Below, piece after piece: positions 38,439-48,164 of a stretch of 64,000 bases of DNA. The notes under the pieces were generated by a model that made no database searches, had not been told where the DNA came from, and worked only from the letters and a program-made list of their open reading frames with translations. The stretch comes from Pseudomonas khorasanensis (GTDB lineage Bacteria > Pseudomonadota > Gammaproteobacteria > Pseudomonadales > Pseudomonadaceae): NCBI RefSeq assembly GCF_014268505.2, contig NZ_JABWQP020000001.1, positions 310,001-374,000 on the forward strand, in the 5' to 3' direction. The position numbers and the translations under genes are program-made. Position 1 is the first letter of the stretch. Each line of letters starts with the position of its first letter.

Positions 38439-38975
38439 ATGACGATGTCGGCCCGCCTCACCTTGATCCTTTGCGCCGCGCTGCTCAGCGCCTGCGCCAG
38501 CCGCACGCCGCCGCCCGCCCCGGTGGTTCGCACGCCGATTGTGTTCGGCCCTTCCCAAGCTTTTTCGCCTGTTGCTGAAGACGTGCTGTTCCGCGCGCTC
38601 GGCCTCGTCGGCACGCCTTATCGTTGGGGCGGCAATACACCGGATTCAGGCTTTGATTGCAGTGGCCTGATCGGCTTCGTCTACCGCGATGCCGCGGGGA
38701 TTTCACTGCCACGCTCCACGCGGGAAATGATCGTCATGCAGGCACCGAACGTGGGTAAGGAAGGGTTGCAGACCGGCGACCTGATTTTCTTCGCCACCAA
38801 TGGCGGTTCGCAGGTCAGTCACGCGGGAATCTACGTCGGGGAAGGGCGCTTCGTGCATGCGCCGGCGACGGGCGGCACGGTCAAGCTCGACAGCCTGTCC
38901 AAGGCGTATTGGCAGAAGGCTTATCTGAGCGCCAAGCGGGTATTGCAGCCGGGACAGTTGGCGCATAACCCCTAG
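38439..38975 (+). CDS. NlpC/P60 lipoprotein endopeptidase (second of pair)
   Basis: A 178-residue paralogue of the preceding protein. Lipoprotein signal with LLSAC (Cys19), short Pro-rich linker, and NlpC/P60 domain with Cys74 (FDCSGL), His128 (VSHAGIY) and His140 (FVHAPA). LPRSTREM and GDLIFFATNG are shared almost word for word with the first copy, so the two arose by tandem duplication. ATG 38439 or 38445 could be used; the upstream reading from 38367 would start inside the terminator. Confidence 0.92.
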   Translation: MTMSARLTLILCAALLSACASRTPPPAPVVRTPIVFGPSQAFSPVAEDVLFRALGLVGTPYRWGGNTPDSGFDCSGLIGFVYRDAAGISLPRSTREMIVMQAPNVGKEGLQTGDLIFFATNGGSQVSHAGIYVGEGRFVHAPATGGTVKLDSLSKAYWQKAYLSAKRVLQPGQLAHNP

Positions 38976-38994
38976 CTTGAACGCACAAGACAAT

Positions 38995-39081
38995 GTGGGA
39001 GCGAGCCTGCTCGCGAAGGCGGAGTTTCAGTCGACAATGATGTGACTGATGTACCGCTTTCGCGAGCAGGCTCGCTCCCAC
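38995..39081. repeat. REPIN, head-out type (87 bp) followed by a T tract
   Basis: Inverted REP units 38995-39018 and 39058-39081, 20 bases after the NlpC/P60 stop and directly followed by ATTTTTTTTG. Hairpin plus T8 makes a plausible terminator for that gene. Confidence 0.93.
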
Positions 39082-39104
39082 ATTTTTTTTGCGTCGGGTT
39101 TACA

Positions 39105-40418
39105 TTATCTTGCCGCCGAAACGCGCCACACCTTGTTCCCCACATCATCCGCGACCAGCAAGCCACCCTGCGGATCGACCACGACACCTACCGGGCGACC
39201 CAGCGCGTTTTCATCCTTGTCGAGGAACCCGGTCAGGACATCGACCGGTTGGCCGGTCGGTTTGCCGCCGCTGAATGGCACGAAAATCACTTTATAACCA
39301 CTGTGCGGTTTACGGTTCCAGGAGCCGTGCTGGCCGATGAAGGCGCCTTCTTTGAATTGCGCCGGCAAAGTGTTGCCCTCAGCGAAAGTCAGGCCGAGCG
39401 ATGCGGTATGTGGCCCGACGGCATAGTCCGGCACGATGGCTTTTGCCACCAGCTCAAGGTTCTGTGGCTCGACGCGTACATCGACGTGCTGCCCGTAATA
39501 GCTGAACGGCCAACCGTAGAAACCCCCGTCCTTGACCGACGTAATGTAATCCGGCACCAGATCGCTGCCGATTTCGTCACGCTCGTTGACCGCGGTCCAC
39601 AGAGCGCCGCTGGTGGGCTCCCAGGCCAGGCCGTTGGGATTACGGATGCCCGAGGCGAAGATTCGATGGTTGCCGGTCGCCCGGTCAACTTCCCAGATCG
39701 CCGCGCGGCCTTCTTCCTGATCCAGACCGTTTTCACCCACGTTGCTGTTGGAACCGACCGTGACGTACAGCTTGCTGCCGTCCTTGCTGGCGATGACGTT
39801 CTTGGTCCAGTGATGGTTCAGTGTTCCGCCCGGCAGGTCGACCACCTTGATCGGCTGTGTCTTGATTTCGGTCGCGCCGGGCTCGTAGTTGAAGCGCAGC
39901 AGGCGATCGGTGTCGGCCACGTACAGATCGTTGCCGACCAGGGTCATGCCGAATGGCGAATTAAGGTTTTGCAGAAATACCGTGCGGGTTTCGGCGACGC
40001 CATCGTGGTCAGCGTCACGCAGCAGGGTGATGCGATTCGGGCTTGGCACACCAGCGCCGGCTTTGCCCATGACCTTTTTCATTACCCAGCCGCGAATGCC
40101 TTTGCTGTCATCGGGTTTTGGCGGAGCGTTGGTTTCCGCCACCAGCACATCGCCATTGGGCAGCACATACAGCCAGCGCGGGTGATCCAGACCTTCGGCA
40201 AATGCCGCCACTTGCGTGCCGGCAGCCGCCGTCGGTTTCGCGCCGTCCGGCCAGCCAACCGCTGGAGCGATATTCACTGTCGGGATCAGCGTTTTGTTGG
40301 GTTCGGGCAGTTTCGGTGAGGGGCCGGTGCCGTCGGAGACTTGCAGGCTGGAGGTTTCGCCGCAGGCGGCGAGGCCTCCGGCGAGGGCGATGACGAAAAC
40401 GAGCTGGGGGTTGCGCAT
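39105..40418 (-). CDS. Sorbosone dehydrogenase-like PQQ-type beta-propeller lipoprotein
   Basis: A 437-residue exported beta-propeller of the glucose/sorbosone dehydrogenase (YliI) family. Signal [19 protein letters not shown] has a lipobox (LAAC). Propeller motifs include [57 protein letters not shown] and GQHGSWNR. The family binds PQQ and oxidises aldoses or L-sorbosone; the actual sugar is unknown. AGGGAAG precedes the ATG. Single gene. Confidence 0.9.
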   Translation of the reverse strand: MRNPQLVFVIALAGGLAACGETSSLQVSDGTGPSPKLPEPNKTLIPTVNIAPAVGWPDGAKPTAAAGTQVAAFAEGLDHPRWLYVLPNGDVLVAETNAPPKPDDSKGIRGWVMKKVMGKAGAGVPSPNRITLLRDADHDGVAETRTVFLQNLNSPFGMTLVGNDLYVADTDRLLRFNYEPGATEIKTQPIKVVDLPGGTLNHHWTKNVIASKDGSKLYVTVGSNSNVGENGLDQEEGRAAIWEVDRATGNHRIFASGIRNPNGLAWEPTSGALWTAVNERDEIGSDLVPDYITSVKDGGFYGWPFSYYGQHVDVRVEPQNLELVAKAIVPDYAVGPHTASLGLTFAEGNTLPAQFKEGAFIGQHGSWNRKPHSGYKVIFVPFSGGKPTGQPVDVLTGFLDKDENALGRPVGVVVDPQGGLLVADDVGNKVWRVSAAR

Positions 40419-40484
40419 TGCTGATCTTCCCTATGAATGCATTCCTAGACATAGAGAACCGCGCAAGCCCGATGGTTCAACTGC

Positions 40485-41069
40485 TCAGCCGCGAGCTTCC
40501 TTGAACAGCACCGCGATGCCGGGGTGATAGTTGCCCGCTTCGCTGTGTAACTTGCGGTAGGCGTAAGGGAAATACCAGGCCACCGCGCAGGTGTGTTCCT
40601 TTTGCAGGTCGTCAATCATGTCCTGCAGTTCTTCGGGGCTTGCGCTGTGCTGAGCCTTCTGCGGCGCGACAAACAGGCAGCCAAGCTTGAGGTCGCTGGC
40701 GTAACTGATGCGTTTGGCATCAAAGGTGATATCCAGCAGCGCTTGGGTGAGGTTGAGGTTGTTGACCTTGGGCCAGCGTTGCGTGGCCTGAATAAACGCG
40801 CGGTCTTCAGCGCCTGCGAGGAACAGATCGGCATGGGCATTGCGCTCGCCTTCCTCGTTTTGCTTGCGGGTGGGCGTCTGCTGCAGCGTCACCATTTCGG
40901 CCATCCAGGCGGCTGCCGAGAGCACGCCGAGATTGGCTTTCTCGTCGTGCCAGTAGGGCGTGTCGCTGTCACCGCGCACCGCGTTATAGCGATCGATACA
41001 GTCAAACCAGCGTTCAAGCACCGGGCGCAGGAATTCCAGCCGCGGGTTGCTGATGATCATGCCTTGCAT
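40485..41069 (-). CDS. Protein of unknown function
   Basis: A 194-residue soluble protein beginning MQGMIISNPRLEFLRPVLER. It has no signal peptide or membrane helix. It has acidic and aromatic stretches (YWHDEKANLGVLSAAAWMAEM, CAVAWYFPYAYRKLHSEAGN). I do not recognise the family. The ATG at 41069 has AGGTGAG just upstream, which favours it over 41120. Lone gene, divergent from the cobalamin riboswitch. Confidence 0.72.
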   Translation of the reverse strand: MQGMIISNPRLEFLRPVLERWFDCIDRYNAVRGDSDTPYWHDEKANLGVLSAAAWMAEMVTLQQTPTRKQNEEGERNAHADLFLAGAEDRAFIQATQRWPKVNNLNLTQALLDITFDAKRISYASDLKLGCLFVAPQKAQHSASPEELQDMIDDLQKEHTCAVAWYFPYAYRKLHSEAGNYHPGIAVLFKEARG

Positions 41070-41131
41070 GTGGCTCACCTTATTCTTGTGTGATGTGAGA
41101 TTGTGGCTCTTTGATATCACTGTTACGAGTG

Positions 41132-41147
41132 TGGCACAAGATTGGCG
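41132..41147 (+). promoter_or_regulatory. Weak sigma-54-like element upstream of the cob riboswitch
   Basis: TGGCACAAGATTGGCG keeps GG-N10-GC and all of TGGCAC, with one change in TTGC. It points towards the riboswitch about 100 bases downstream. No other clear promoter was found for the cob cluster. Confidence 0.3.
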
Positions 41148-41239
41148 CCCGTTAATTGATTGGCGGCGGTAATTCGCTCGTATCGTCCCTCTTCAATTGA
41201 CGCTCCACCCCCAACCCTCTAACCTTCGCCGCTTGTTTC

Positions 41240-41431
41240 AGGTGCTCTGTGACGTGCGTCGACAGAGTGAAACAGGGAAGCCGGTGAGGGTTGTCTTCTA
41301 GCGAAGCACCACGATCCCGGCGCTGCCCCCGCAACGGTAAATGAGTGAAAACTGCGCCTTGTGCCACTGCTGAAAAAGCGGGAAGGCGCGCAGTCCGGCA
41401 AACGCCGCTCATGAGCCCGGAGACCGGCCTG
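41240..41431 (+). ncRNA. Cobalamin riboswitch
   Basis: A textbook AdoCbl aptamer: GTGAAACAGGGAAGCCGGTG, then GCGCTGCCCCCGCAACGGTA, and the B12 box AGCCCGGAGACCGGCCT at the 3' end (41415-41431). It lies about 100 bases before cobO and should repress the cob genes when cobalamin is abundant. The following bases form a possible terminator that competes with the aptamer end. Confidence 0.96.
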
Positions 41432-41473
41432 ATCCATCCAGCGGCATCACGGTGGGCGATGCCAGGCTTTTTG
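41427..41473 (+). terminator. Riboswitch expression platform, candidate terminator
   Basis: GGCATC (41443-41448) pairs with GATGCC (41458-41463), and outer GCCTG (41427-41431) with CAGGC (41463-41467), followed by TTTTT. The outer 5' arm is the last part of the B12 box, so ligand binding and the terminator fold could exclude or favour each other. Confidence 0.55.
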
Positions 41474-41527
41474 CCGTCTATTCTTGTGCCTGCCCGCCGT
41501 TATCCAGCCTCAACGGAGAGCTTCCCC

Positions 41528-42139
41528 ATGACCGATTCCCCCGAGCGCGACGAGCGCCATCTGGCGCGTATGCTGCGCAAAAAAGCCGTGATCGACGAAC
41601 GCATCGCCAACTCCCCCGACGAATGCGGCCTGGTGTTGGTGCTGACCGGCAACGGCAAAGGTAAAAGCAGCTCGGCCTTCGGCATGCTGGCCCGTGCGAT
41701 GGGCCATGGCATGCAGTGCGGCGTGGTGCAGTTCATCAAGGGCCGCAACAGCACCGGCGAAGAATTGTTTTTCCGCCGCTTCCCCGAGCAGGTGCGTTTC
41801 CATGTCATGGGCGAGGGCTTCACTTGGGAAACCCAGGATCGGCAGCGTGATATCGCCGCCGCCACAGCCGCCTGGGAAGTCTCCCGCGAGCTGCTGCGCG
41901 ACCCGTCGATCGGCCTGGTGGTGCTGGATGAATTGAACATCGCCCTCAAGCACGGTTATCTCGACCTCGATCAGGTACTCAGCGATTTGCAGGCGCGCCC
42001 GCCCATGCAGCATGTGGTCGTCACCGGTCGCGGGGCGCAGCCTGCAATGATCGAAATGGGCGACACGGTCACCGAAATGGGCATGCTCAAACACGCCTTC
42101 CAGGCCGGCATCAAAGCGCAGAAAGGCGTCGAACTTTGA
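41528..42139 (+). CDS. cobO: Cob(I)yrinic acid a,c-diamide adenosyltransferase
   Basis: A 203-residue CobO/BtuR-type ATP:corrinoid adenosyltransferase. The P-loop GNGKGKSS lies at residues 41-48; FIKGRNSTGEE and VLDELNIALKHGYL are typical. It adds the upper adenosyl ligand to the corrinoid. The ATG at 41528 follows GGAGAG; a longer reading from 41345 would run through the riboswitch. The stop overlaps the start of cobB. First gene of the cob operon. Confidence 0.96.
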   Translation: MTDSPERDERHLARMLRKKAVIDERIANSPDECGLVLVLTGNGKGKSSSAFGMLARAMGHGMQCGVVQFIKGRNSTGEELFFRRFPEQVRFHVMGEGFTWETQDRQRDIAAATAAWEVSRELLRDPSIGLVVLDELNIALKHGYLDLDQVLSDLQARPPMQHVVVTGRGAQPAMIEMGDTVTEMGMLKHAFQAGIKAQKGVEL

Positions 42140-43536
42140 ATCATCCACGTCACTGCCCGGCGGTCTTGATTGCTGCGCCGGCTTCCGGTCAGGGCAAGAC
42201 CACCGTCACCGCCGCACTGGCCCGTTTGCATCGCAATCAGGGGCGCAAGGTGCGGGTGTTCAAATGCGGCCCGGACTTTCTCGACCCGATGATCCTCGAG
42301 CGCGCCAGCGGTGCGCCGGTGTATCAATTGGACATGTGGATGGTCGGCGAGCAGGAAAGCCGTCGCCTGTTGTGGGAAGCCGCTGCCGAGGCGGATCTGA
42401 TTTTGATCGAAGGCGTGATGGGCCTGTTCGACGGCACGCCGTCCAGCGCCGATCTGGCGCGGCATTTTGGCGTACCGGTGCTCGGCGTGATCGATGGCAC
42501 CGCCATGGCGCAGACCTTTGGTGCGTTGGCATTGGGCCTGGCGAAGTACCAGCCGGATCTGCCGTTCGCTGGCGTGCTGGCCAATCGCGTTGGCACCTTG
42601 CGCCACGCGCAATTACTCGAAGGCAGCCTCACCGAAGGCCTGCGCTGGTACGGCGCGTTGTCCCGCGAGACGGGCATCGAACTGCCGAGTCGTCATCTGG
42701 GGCTGGTGCAGGCCAGTGAGTTGAATGATCTGGATCTGCGTCTCGATGCGGCCGCCGACGCGCTCGCCAGCAGTTGCGAAGTCGCGCTGCCACCCGCCGT
42801 TGAGTTCGCCGCGCCTGACTTAATTGTTGCCGAGCCGTTGCTGAACGGAGTGCGCATCGCTGTCGCCCGCGATGAAGCGTTCGCCTTCACCTATGGCGCC
42901 AGCCTGGATTTGTTACGAGCGATGGGCGCCGAATTGAGTTTCTTCTCGCCGATCCGCGATACGCAGTTGCCCGAGGCGGATAGCCTTTATCTACCCGGCG
43001 GCTACCCGGAACTGCATCACGTTGCGCTCTCGCAAAACACGGCGATGCTCACGGCGATCCGCGCGCACCATGCAGCGGGCAAACCGTTGCTCGCCGAGTG
43101 TGGCGGCATGTTGTACCTGCTCGACTCCCTGACTGACGTTGACGGCACGCGCGCTGAGTTGGTCGGGCTGCTGAAGGGCGATGCGGTGATGCAGAAACGT
43201 CTGGCGGCGCTGGCGCTGCAAGCGGTCGAGTTACCGGAAGGCGCGTTGCGCGGGCACACCTATCACCACTCCCTGACCACAACTGAGCTGACGCCGATTG
43301 CCCGGGGCTTGAGCCCCAATGGCGGGCGTGGCGCCGAGGCGGTTTATCGGGAAGGGCGGATGACGGCTTCGTATGTGCATTTTTATTTTCCGTCGAATCC
43401 TGTCGCGGTGGCCGCGCTATTTGCACCGAACCCTGCGGCCGCCATCGCTGGCAGGCCAGCTCTCAAAGTAAACGGTGCAATGGCCGAACAAACGCAATCC
43501 CCTGTGGGAGCTGGCTTGCCAGCGATGGGGCCATGA
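42136..43536 (+). CDS. cobB: Cobyrinic acid a,c-diamide synthase
   Basis: A 466-residue CobB/CbiA-type amidotransferase that amidates the a and c side chains. The N-terminal ATP domain has APASGQGKTT (residues 14-23); the C-terminal glutaminase domain has LLAECGGMLYL with Cys322 and a late YVHFYFPSNP. Start is a TTG overlapping the cobO stop. The protein should end near residue 433 by family length; residues ~436-466 are translated from a degenerate repeat pair (43442-43528), so the C-terminal tail is repeat-derived and probably not conserved. Confidence 0.94.
   Translation: MNHPRHCPAVLIAAPASGQGKTTVTAALARLHRNQGRKVRVFKCGPDFLDPMILERASGAPVYQLDMWMVGEQESRRLLWEAAAEADLILIEGVMGLFDGTPSSADLARHFGVPVLGVIDGTAMAQTFGALALGLAKYQPDLPFAGVLANRVGTLRHAQLLEGSLTEGLRWYGALSRETGIELPSRHLGLVQASELNDLDLRLDAAADALASSCEVALPPAVEFAAPDLIVAEPLLNGVRIAVARDEAFAFTYGASLDLLRAMGAELSFFSPIRDTQLPEADSLYLPGGYPELHHVALSQNTAMLTAIRAHHAAGKPLLAECGGMLYLLDSLTDVDGTRAELVGLLKGDAVMQKRLAALALQAVELPEGALRGHTYHHSLTTTELTPIARGLSPNGGRGAEAVYREGRMTASYVHFYFPSNPVAVAALFAPNPAAAIAGRPALKVNGAMAEQTQSPVGAGLPAMGP
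43442..43528. repeat. Degenerate inverted REP pair inside the 3' end of cobB
   Basis: Left CCATCGCTGGCAGGCCAGCT (from 43443) and right GTGGGAGCTGGCTTGCCAGC (43504-43523) plus GATGG. This is a different REP type (GAGCTGGCTTGCCAGC) from the other REPINs in the window. It lies in frame in cobB and ends four bases before the bluB ATG. Confidence 0.85.
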
Positions 43537-44183
43537 CCGACAACGCATTCACCGAAGCCGAGCGCCAGGCGGTCTACAAAGCCATCGCCGAACGCCGCGA
43601 TATGCGCCACTTCACTGGCGGCAGCGTCGAGCCCGAGCTGTTGCGTCGTTTATTGGAGGCTGCACATCAGGCGCCAAGTGTCGGCCTGATGCAGCCCTGG
43701 CGTTTCATCCGCATCAGCGACCGAGGCCTGCGCGGGCAGATCCGCGACCTCGTTGAAGAGGAACGTGTGCGCACCGCCGAAGCCCTCGGCGAGCGCAGCG
43801 ATGAGTTCATGAAACTCAAGGTTGAAGGCATCAACGACTGCGCCGAAGTGCTGGTCGCCGCGCTGATGGATGATCGCGAAAAACACATTTTTGGCCGCCG
43901 CACGCTGCCGGAAATGGACATGGCCTCGTTGTCCTGCGCGATCCAGAATCTCTGGCTGGCCGCCCGTGCCGAAGGATTGGGCATGGGTTGGGTTTCGTTG
44001 TTCGAACCGCAAGCACTGGCCGATTTGCTGAAGTTGCCGGCAGGTGCCAAGCCGCTGGCGGTTTTATGCCTGGGGCCGGTCAAGGCATTCTATCCGGCGC
44101 CGATGCTGGTACTCGAAGGGTGGGCGCAGGCGCGTCCGCTCACTGAGTTGCTGTATGAAAATTATTGGGGAGTGAGTCAATGA
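43533..44183 (+). CDS. bluB: 5,6-dimethylbenzimidazole synthase
   Basis: A 216-residue flavin-destroying nitroreductase-fold enzyme that makes the lower ligand DMB from reduced FMN and oxygen. Typical features are [27 protein letters not shown] and [10 protein letters not shown]. The ATG overlaps the cobB stop (ATGA) and sits immediately after a REP, whose GATGGGG serves as the only visible ribosome site. Ends by overlapping cbiB. The presence of bluB shows that DMB is made aerobically in this organism. Confidence 0.95.
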   Translation: MTDNAFTEAERQAVYKAIAERRDMRHFTGGSVEPELLRRLLEAAHQAPSVGLMQPWRFIRISDRGLRGQIRDLVEEERVRTAEALGERSDEFMKLKVEGINDCAEVLVAALMDDREKHIFGRRTLPEMDMASLSCAIQNLWLAARAEGLGMGWVSLFEPQALADLLKLPAGAKPLAVLCLGPVKAFYPAPMLVLEGWAQARPLTELLYENYWGVSQ

Positions 44184-45088
44184 GTGTGGCGTTGCTGAGT
44201 GTCGCCGCGGTTGCGCTGGACGCGCTGCTGGGTGAACCGAAACGCTGGCATCCGCTGGTGGCGTTCGGCAACTTTGCCGGGCGCATCGAGCAACGTTTCA
44301 ATGCAGGTGGCCGTGGCTGGCGCAGTCATGGCGTCACCGCGTGGGTGATTGCAGTATTGCCGCTGACCTTGCTCGCCACCGCATTCTCCTGGGCGCCGTA
44401 TGTGGGCTGGATCGTCGAGATTCTCGCGTTGTACTGCGCGCTTGGCATGCGCAGCCTGGGTGAACATGTCGCCCCGGTCGCTGCTGCGTTGCGCGCCGAT
44501 GATCTGGACGAAGCGCGCAAGCGTGTCGGCTATCTGGTCAGCCGCCAGACCGATGAGCTCGACAGCAACGCGGTCGCCCGCGCTGCCACCGAATCGGTGC
44601 TGGAGAACGGCAGCGATGCGGTGTTCGCCGCGCTGTTCTGGTTTGTCGTGGCCGGCGCGCCCGGCGTGATGCTCTACCGTTTGAGCAACACGCTGGACGC
44701 GATGTGGGGCTATCGCAACGAACGCTTCGAACGATTCGGTTGGGCGGCGGCAAAAATCGACGACGCGCTGAACTACATTCCCGCAAGACTGGTGGCGCTG
44801 ACCTACGCGCTGCTCGGCAAAACCCGACTCGCCCTGCGTTGCTGGCGTACCCAGGCGCCGAAATGGGACAGCCCCAACGCCGGCCCGGTGATGGCGGCTG
44901 GCGCCGGTGCGCTGGGCGTTGAGTTGGGCGGGCCGGCGATCTATCACGGCGAACTGCACGAGCGCCCGCAGCTTGGTGAGGGTGCGCCGGCCGACGCCGA
45001 TTCCATCGACCGCGGCTGGCAATTGGTCCAGCGCGGCGTATGGTTATGGCTGCTGATTCTCTGCGCGGGGGCGCAATTTTATGCTTGA
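44180..45088 (+). CDS. cbiB: Adenosylcobinamide-phosphate synthase
   Basis: A 302-residue integral-membrane enzyme (CbiB; called CobD in P. aeruginosa) that attaches aminopropanol or its phosphate to cobyric acid. It starts [20 protein letters not shown] and has the family stretches [34 protein letters not shown] and [14 protein letters not shown]. About five membrane helices. ATGA overlap with bluB; eight-base overlap with the next gene. Confidence 0.95.
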   Translation: MSVALLSVAAVALDALLGEPKRWHPLVAFGNFAGRIEQRFNAGGRGWRSHGVTAWVIAVLPLTLLATAFSWAPYVGWIVEILALYCALGMRSLGEHVAPVAAALRADDLDEARKRVGYLVSRQTDELDSNAVARAATESVLENGSDAVFAALFWFVVAGAPGVMLYRLSNTLDAMWGYRNERFERFGWAAAKIDDALNYIPARLVALTYALLGKTRLALRCWRTQAPKWDSPNAGPVMAAGAGALGVELGGPAIYHGELHERPQLGEGAPADADSIDRGWQLVQRGVWLWLLILCAGAQFYA

Positions 45089-46073
45089 GCACGGTGGCCG
45101 GCTGCGCAAGGCGGCACTCGATTACGGGATTGCCGAGGCCGACTGGCTCGACTTGTCCAGCGGGCTTGCGCCCTGGCCCTTTGCGATTCCGCAGATTCCA
45201 TTGCGCGCCTGGGCTCGGCTGCCCGAGACCGACGACGGTCTGGAGCAGGCGGCGTGCGATTACTACGGCGCCTCGCAAGTGCTGCCGGTAGCCGGTTCGC
45301 AAATGGCGATTCAATTGCTGCCGCGATTGCGTCGGGCCGGCAAGGTGGGCGTGTTGTCACCCTGTTATGCCGAACATGCAGAAGCCTGGCGCCGCAGCGG
45401 TTACATCGTGCGCGAAGTGCTGGAGCAGGAAGTCGAATTCTTTCTCGACAGCCTCGATGTACTGGTGGTGGTCAATCCGAACAACCCGACGGGCCTGAGC
45501 CTGACCCCGGAGCGACTGCTCGACTGGCATGCGCGGCTGGCGCAACGCGGCGGCTGGCTGGTGGTTGATGAAGCCTTCATGGACAACACGCCCCAGCTGA
45601 GCCTGGCGCCCCACACGCATCAGGTCGGATTGATCGTGTTGCGCTCGTTCGGCAAGTTTTTCGGCCTGGCCGGGGTGCGCCTTGGATTTGTCCTGGCCGA
45701 GCGAAGATTACTGAAATTGCTCGCCGAGCAAGTCGGGCCGTGGGCGGTCAGCGGGCCGACACGGGTGCTCGGCACGGCGTGCCTGCAAGACATCGCCGGC
45801 CACGCGCAACAACGGGTTCGCAGCGATGAGGCAAGCGAGCGCCTGGCGCTGCTGCTTGAGCGATACGGTCTGAAACCGCAAGGCGGTTGCGCGCTGTTTC
45901 AGTGGCTGATCACCGAACAAGCCGAGGCGCTGCACGAATTCATGGCCCGACGCGGCATCCTTCTGCGTCTCTTCACCCACAACAGCAGCGTGCGCTTTGG
46001 TCTGCCTGCCAATGCCGCTGAAGAAGCGCGTCTCGAACAGGCCCTTCAAGCCTTTTCCAAGGAATCGAAATGA
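45081..46073 (+). CDS. cobD: L-threonine-O-3-phosphate decarboxylase
   Basis: A 330-residue PLP-dependent class I/II aminotransferase-fold enzyme (CobD; named CobC in the Pseudomonas denitrificans scheme) that makes (R)-1-amino-2-propanol phosphate. NPNNPTGLS binds the cofactor, and Lys192 in [10 protein letters not shown] is the Schiff-base lysine; RLGFVLA follows. Shares overlaps with cbiB and cobQ. Confidence 0.94.
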   Translation: MLEHGGRLRKAALDYGIAEADWLDLSSGLAPWPFAIPQIPLRAWARLPETDDGLEQAACDYYGASQVLPVAGSQMAIQLLPRLRRAGKVGVLSPCYAEHAEAWRRSGYIVREVLEQEVEFFLDSLDVLVVVNPNNPTGLSLTPERLLDWHARLAQRGGWLVVDEAFMDNTPQLSLAPHTHQVGLIVLRSFGKFFGLAGVRLGFVLAERRLLKLLAEQVGPWAVSGPTRVLGTACLQDIAGHAQQRVRSDEASERLALLLERYGLKPQGGCALFQWLITEQAEALHEFMARRGILLRLFTHNSSVRFGLPANAAEEARLEQALQAFSKESK

Positions 46074-47521
46074 CCACCCTGATGGTGCAGGGCACCACCT
46101 CCGATGCCGGTAAAAGCACGCTGGTGACGGCGCTGTGCCGCTGGGCGACGCGCCAGGGCGTGGCGGTTGTACCGTTCAAACCGCAAAACATGGCGCTCAA
46201 CAGCGCGGTGACCGCCGACGGTGGCGAGATCGGCCGCGCCCAAGCGGTACAGGCGCAGGCGGCGAACCTCGAGCCGCACACCGACATGAACCCGGTGCTG
46301 CTCAAACCCAATAGCGACACCGGCGCGCAAGTGATTATTCATGGTCGCGCCGTCACCACGATGAATGCCGTCGCCTATCACGACTACAAAGCTATCGCGA
46401 TGCAAGCGGTGCTGGCTTCGCATGAGCGCCTCAGCGCTGCTTATCCGCTGGTGATGGTCGAGGGCGCAGGCTCGCCGGCCGAGATCAATCTACGTGCCGG
46501 CGATATCGCCAACATGGGGTTCGCCGAAGCGGTGGATTGCCCGGTGCTGCTGATCGCCGACATCAATCGCGGCGGGGTTTTCGCCCACCTGGTCGGCACG
46601 CTGGAGCTGCTGTCGGCAAGCGAACAGGCACGCGTGAAGGGCTTCATCATCAATCGCTTTCGCGGCGACATCGCCTTGCTGCAACCGGGCCTCGACTGGC
46701 TCGAGCAGCGCACCGGCAAACCGGTGGTCGGCGTGTTGCCCTACGTGATGGATCTGCATCTGGAAGCCGAAGACGGCATCGATCAACGCCAGACCGACAA
46801 GGCTGATCAGGTGTTGAAAGTCGTGGTGCCGGTGCTGCCACGCATCAGCAACCACACCGATTTCGATCCGTTGCGGTTGCACCCGCAAGTGGACCTGCAA
46901 TTCGTCGGCCCGGGGCAGGCGATTCCGCCGGCCGATCTGATCATCCTGCCCGGCTCGAAAAGCGTGCGCAGCGATCTTGCGTACTTGCGCGCCAATGGCT
47001 GGGACGCAGCGATCAATCGCCACTTGCGTTACGGCGGCAAGGTGCTGGGAATCTGCGGGGGCCTGCAAATGCTCGGCGAGCATGTGCATGATCCGCTGGG
47101 CCTGGAAGGCGCGCCGGGTTCCAGCGCCGGCCTGGGTTTGCTGGCGTTTGAGACGCAGCTCGAAGCCGATAAGCAATTGCGCAATGTGCGCGGGCGCCTG
47201 GCGCTGGAAAATGCCCAGGTCAGCGGTTATGAAATTCATGCCGGCGTGACCACCGGCCCAGCGCTGGAGAACGCGGCGGTGTATCTGGATGATGGTCGTT
47301 GCGACGGTGCGCATAGCGCGGACGGCCAGGTGTTCGGCACCTATTTGCATGGCTTGTTTGAATCGCCCCAGGCGAGTGCGGCGTTGTTGCGCTGGGCCGG
47401 GTTGAGCGATGTGCAAGAGGTCGATTACCACGGCTTGCGCGAGCGCGATATCGAGCGGCTGGCGGATCTCGTGGAAAAGCATCTGGATACTGATCTGTTG
47501 CGTCGGCTGTGTGGGATTTGA
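46070..47521 (+). CDS. cobQ: Cobyric acid synthase
   Basis: A 483-residue CobQ/CbiP amidotransferase adding four amide groups (b, d, e, g). The N-terminal domain starts [20 protein letters not shown] (ATP site) with [12 protein letters not shown]; the glutaminase domain has [10 protein letters not shown] with Cys329. Length is as usual. It overlaps cobD by four bases; a REPIN separates it from cobU. Confidence 0.96.
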   Translation: MTTLMVQGTTSDAGKSTLVTALCRWATRQGVAVVPFKPQNMALNSAVTADGGEIGRAQAVQAQAANLEPHTDMNPVLLKPNSDTGAQVIIHGRAVTTMNAVAYHDYKAIAMQAVLASHERLSAAYPLVMVEGAGSPAEINLRAGDIANMGFAEAVDCPVLLIADINRGGVFAHLVGTLELLSASEQARVKGFIINRFRGDIALLQPGLDWLEQRTGKPVVGVLPYVMDLHLEAEDGIDQRQTDKADQVLKVVVPVLPRISNHTDFDPLRLHPQVDLQFVGPGQAIPPADLIILPGSKSVRSDLAYLRANGWDAAINRHLRYGGKVLGICGGLQMLGEHVHDPLGLEGAPGSSAGLGLLAFETQLEADKQLRNVRGRLALENAQVSGYEIHAGVTTGPALENAAVYLDDGRCDGAHSADGQVFGTYLHGLFESPQASAALLRWAGLSDVQEVDYHGLRERDIERLADLVEKHLDTDLLRRLCGI

Positions 47522-47538
47522 GTTGTCTGGACTGGCCT

Positions 47539-47604
47539 CTTCGCGAGCAGGCTCGCTCCCACAGGGAACTGCGATCAACGGTGGGAGCGAGCCTGCTCGC
47601 GAAG
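47539..47604. repeat. REPIN, tail-out type (66 bp) inside the cob cluster
   Basis: Inverted REP units 47539-47562 and 47581-47604 in the 121-base gap between cobQ and cobU, the only real gap in the cob gene string. Confidence 0.95.
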
Positions 47605-47642
47605 GGGCCGGTAGTCTCACCACACATTTTTTGGGAAAGCTC

Positions 47643-48164
47643 ATGCTCCAACTGATCCTCGGCGGCGCCCGCTCCGGCAAAAGCCGCCTGGCTGAAAAAC
47701 TGGCCAGCGAGAGCAATCTCGCCGTGACCTACATCGCCACCAGCCAACCGCTGGACGGCGAAATGAGCGAACGTGTCGCCCATCACCGCGCGCGTCGTCC
47801 CGTCGAATGGGCGTTGATCGAAGAACCGCTGGAGCTGGCCCGCGTGCTGCGTGAGTCAGCGAGCGCCGAACGCTGCCTGCTGGTCGATTGCCTGACCCTT
47901 TGGCTGACCAATCTGCTAATGCTGAATAACCCCGAACACCTCGCCGCCGAGCGCGATGCCCTGCTTGAATGCCTGGCGTCGCTGCCGGGTGAAATCATTT
48001 TTGTCAGCAACGAAACCGGTATGGGTGTCGTGCCGCTGGGCGAATTGACTCGCCGCTACGTCGATGAAGCCGGCTGGCTGCATCAAGCGCTGGCCGAGCG
48101 CTGTCAGCGTGTTGTCCTGACCGTCGCCGGCCTGCCCCTGACTTTGAAAGGACCTGCGTTATGA
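47643..48164 (+). CDS. cobU: Adenosylcobinamide kinase / phosphate guanylyltransferase
   Basis: A 173-residue bifunctional CobU (CobP). P-loop GGARSGKS (residues 7-14), [22 protein letters not shown] (guanylylated His region) and [10 protein letters not shown] are diagnostic. It phosphorylates adenosylcobinamide and then adds GMP. ATG at 47643 opens the family N-terminus [14 protein letters not shown]; the longer reading would cross the REPIN. Confidence 0.96.
   Translation: MLQLILGGARSGKSRLAEKLASESNLAVTYIATSQPLDGEMSERVAHHRARRPVEWALIEEPLELARVLRESASAERCLLVDCLTLWLTNLLMLNNPEHLAAERDALLECLASLPGEIIFVSNETGMGVVPLGELTRRYVDEAGWLHQALAERCQRVVLTVAGLPLTLKGPAL

Noticed and set aside
41345..41527. Upstream extension of cobO through the riboswitch
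   Set aside because: It would translate the conserved aptamer; the ATG at 41528 has GGAGAG and gives the normal protein.
47409..47642. Upstream extension of cobU through the REPIN
   Set aside because: The P-loop N-terminus [14 protein letters not shown] starts at 47643; the extension overlaps cobQ and translates repeat sequence.
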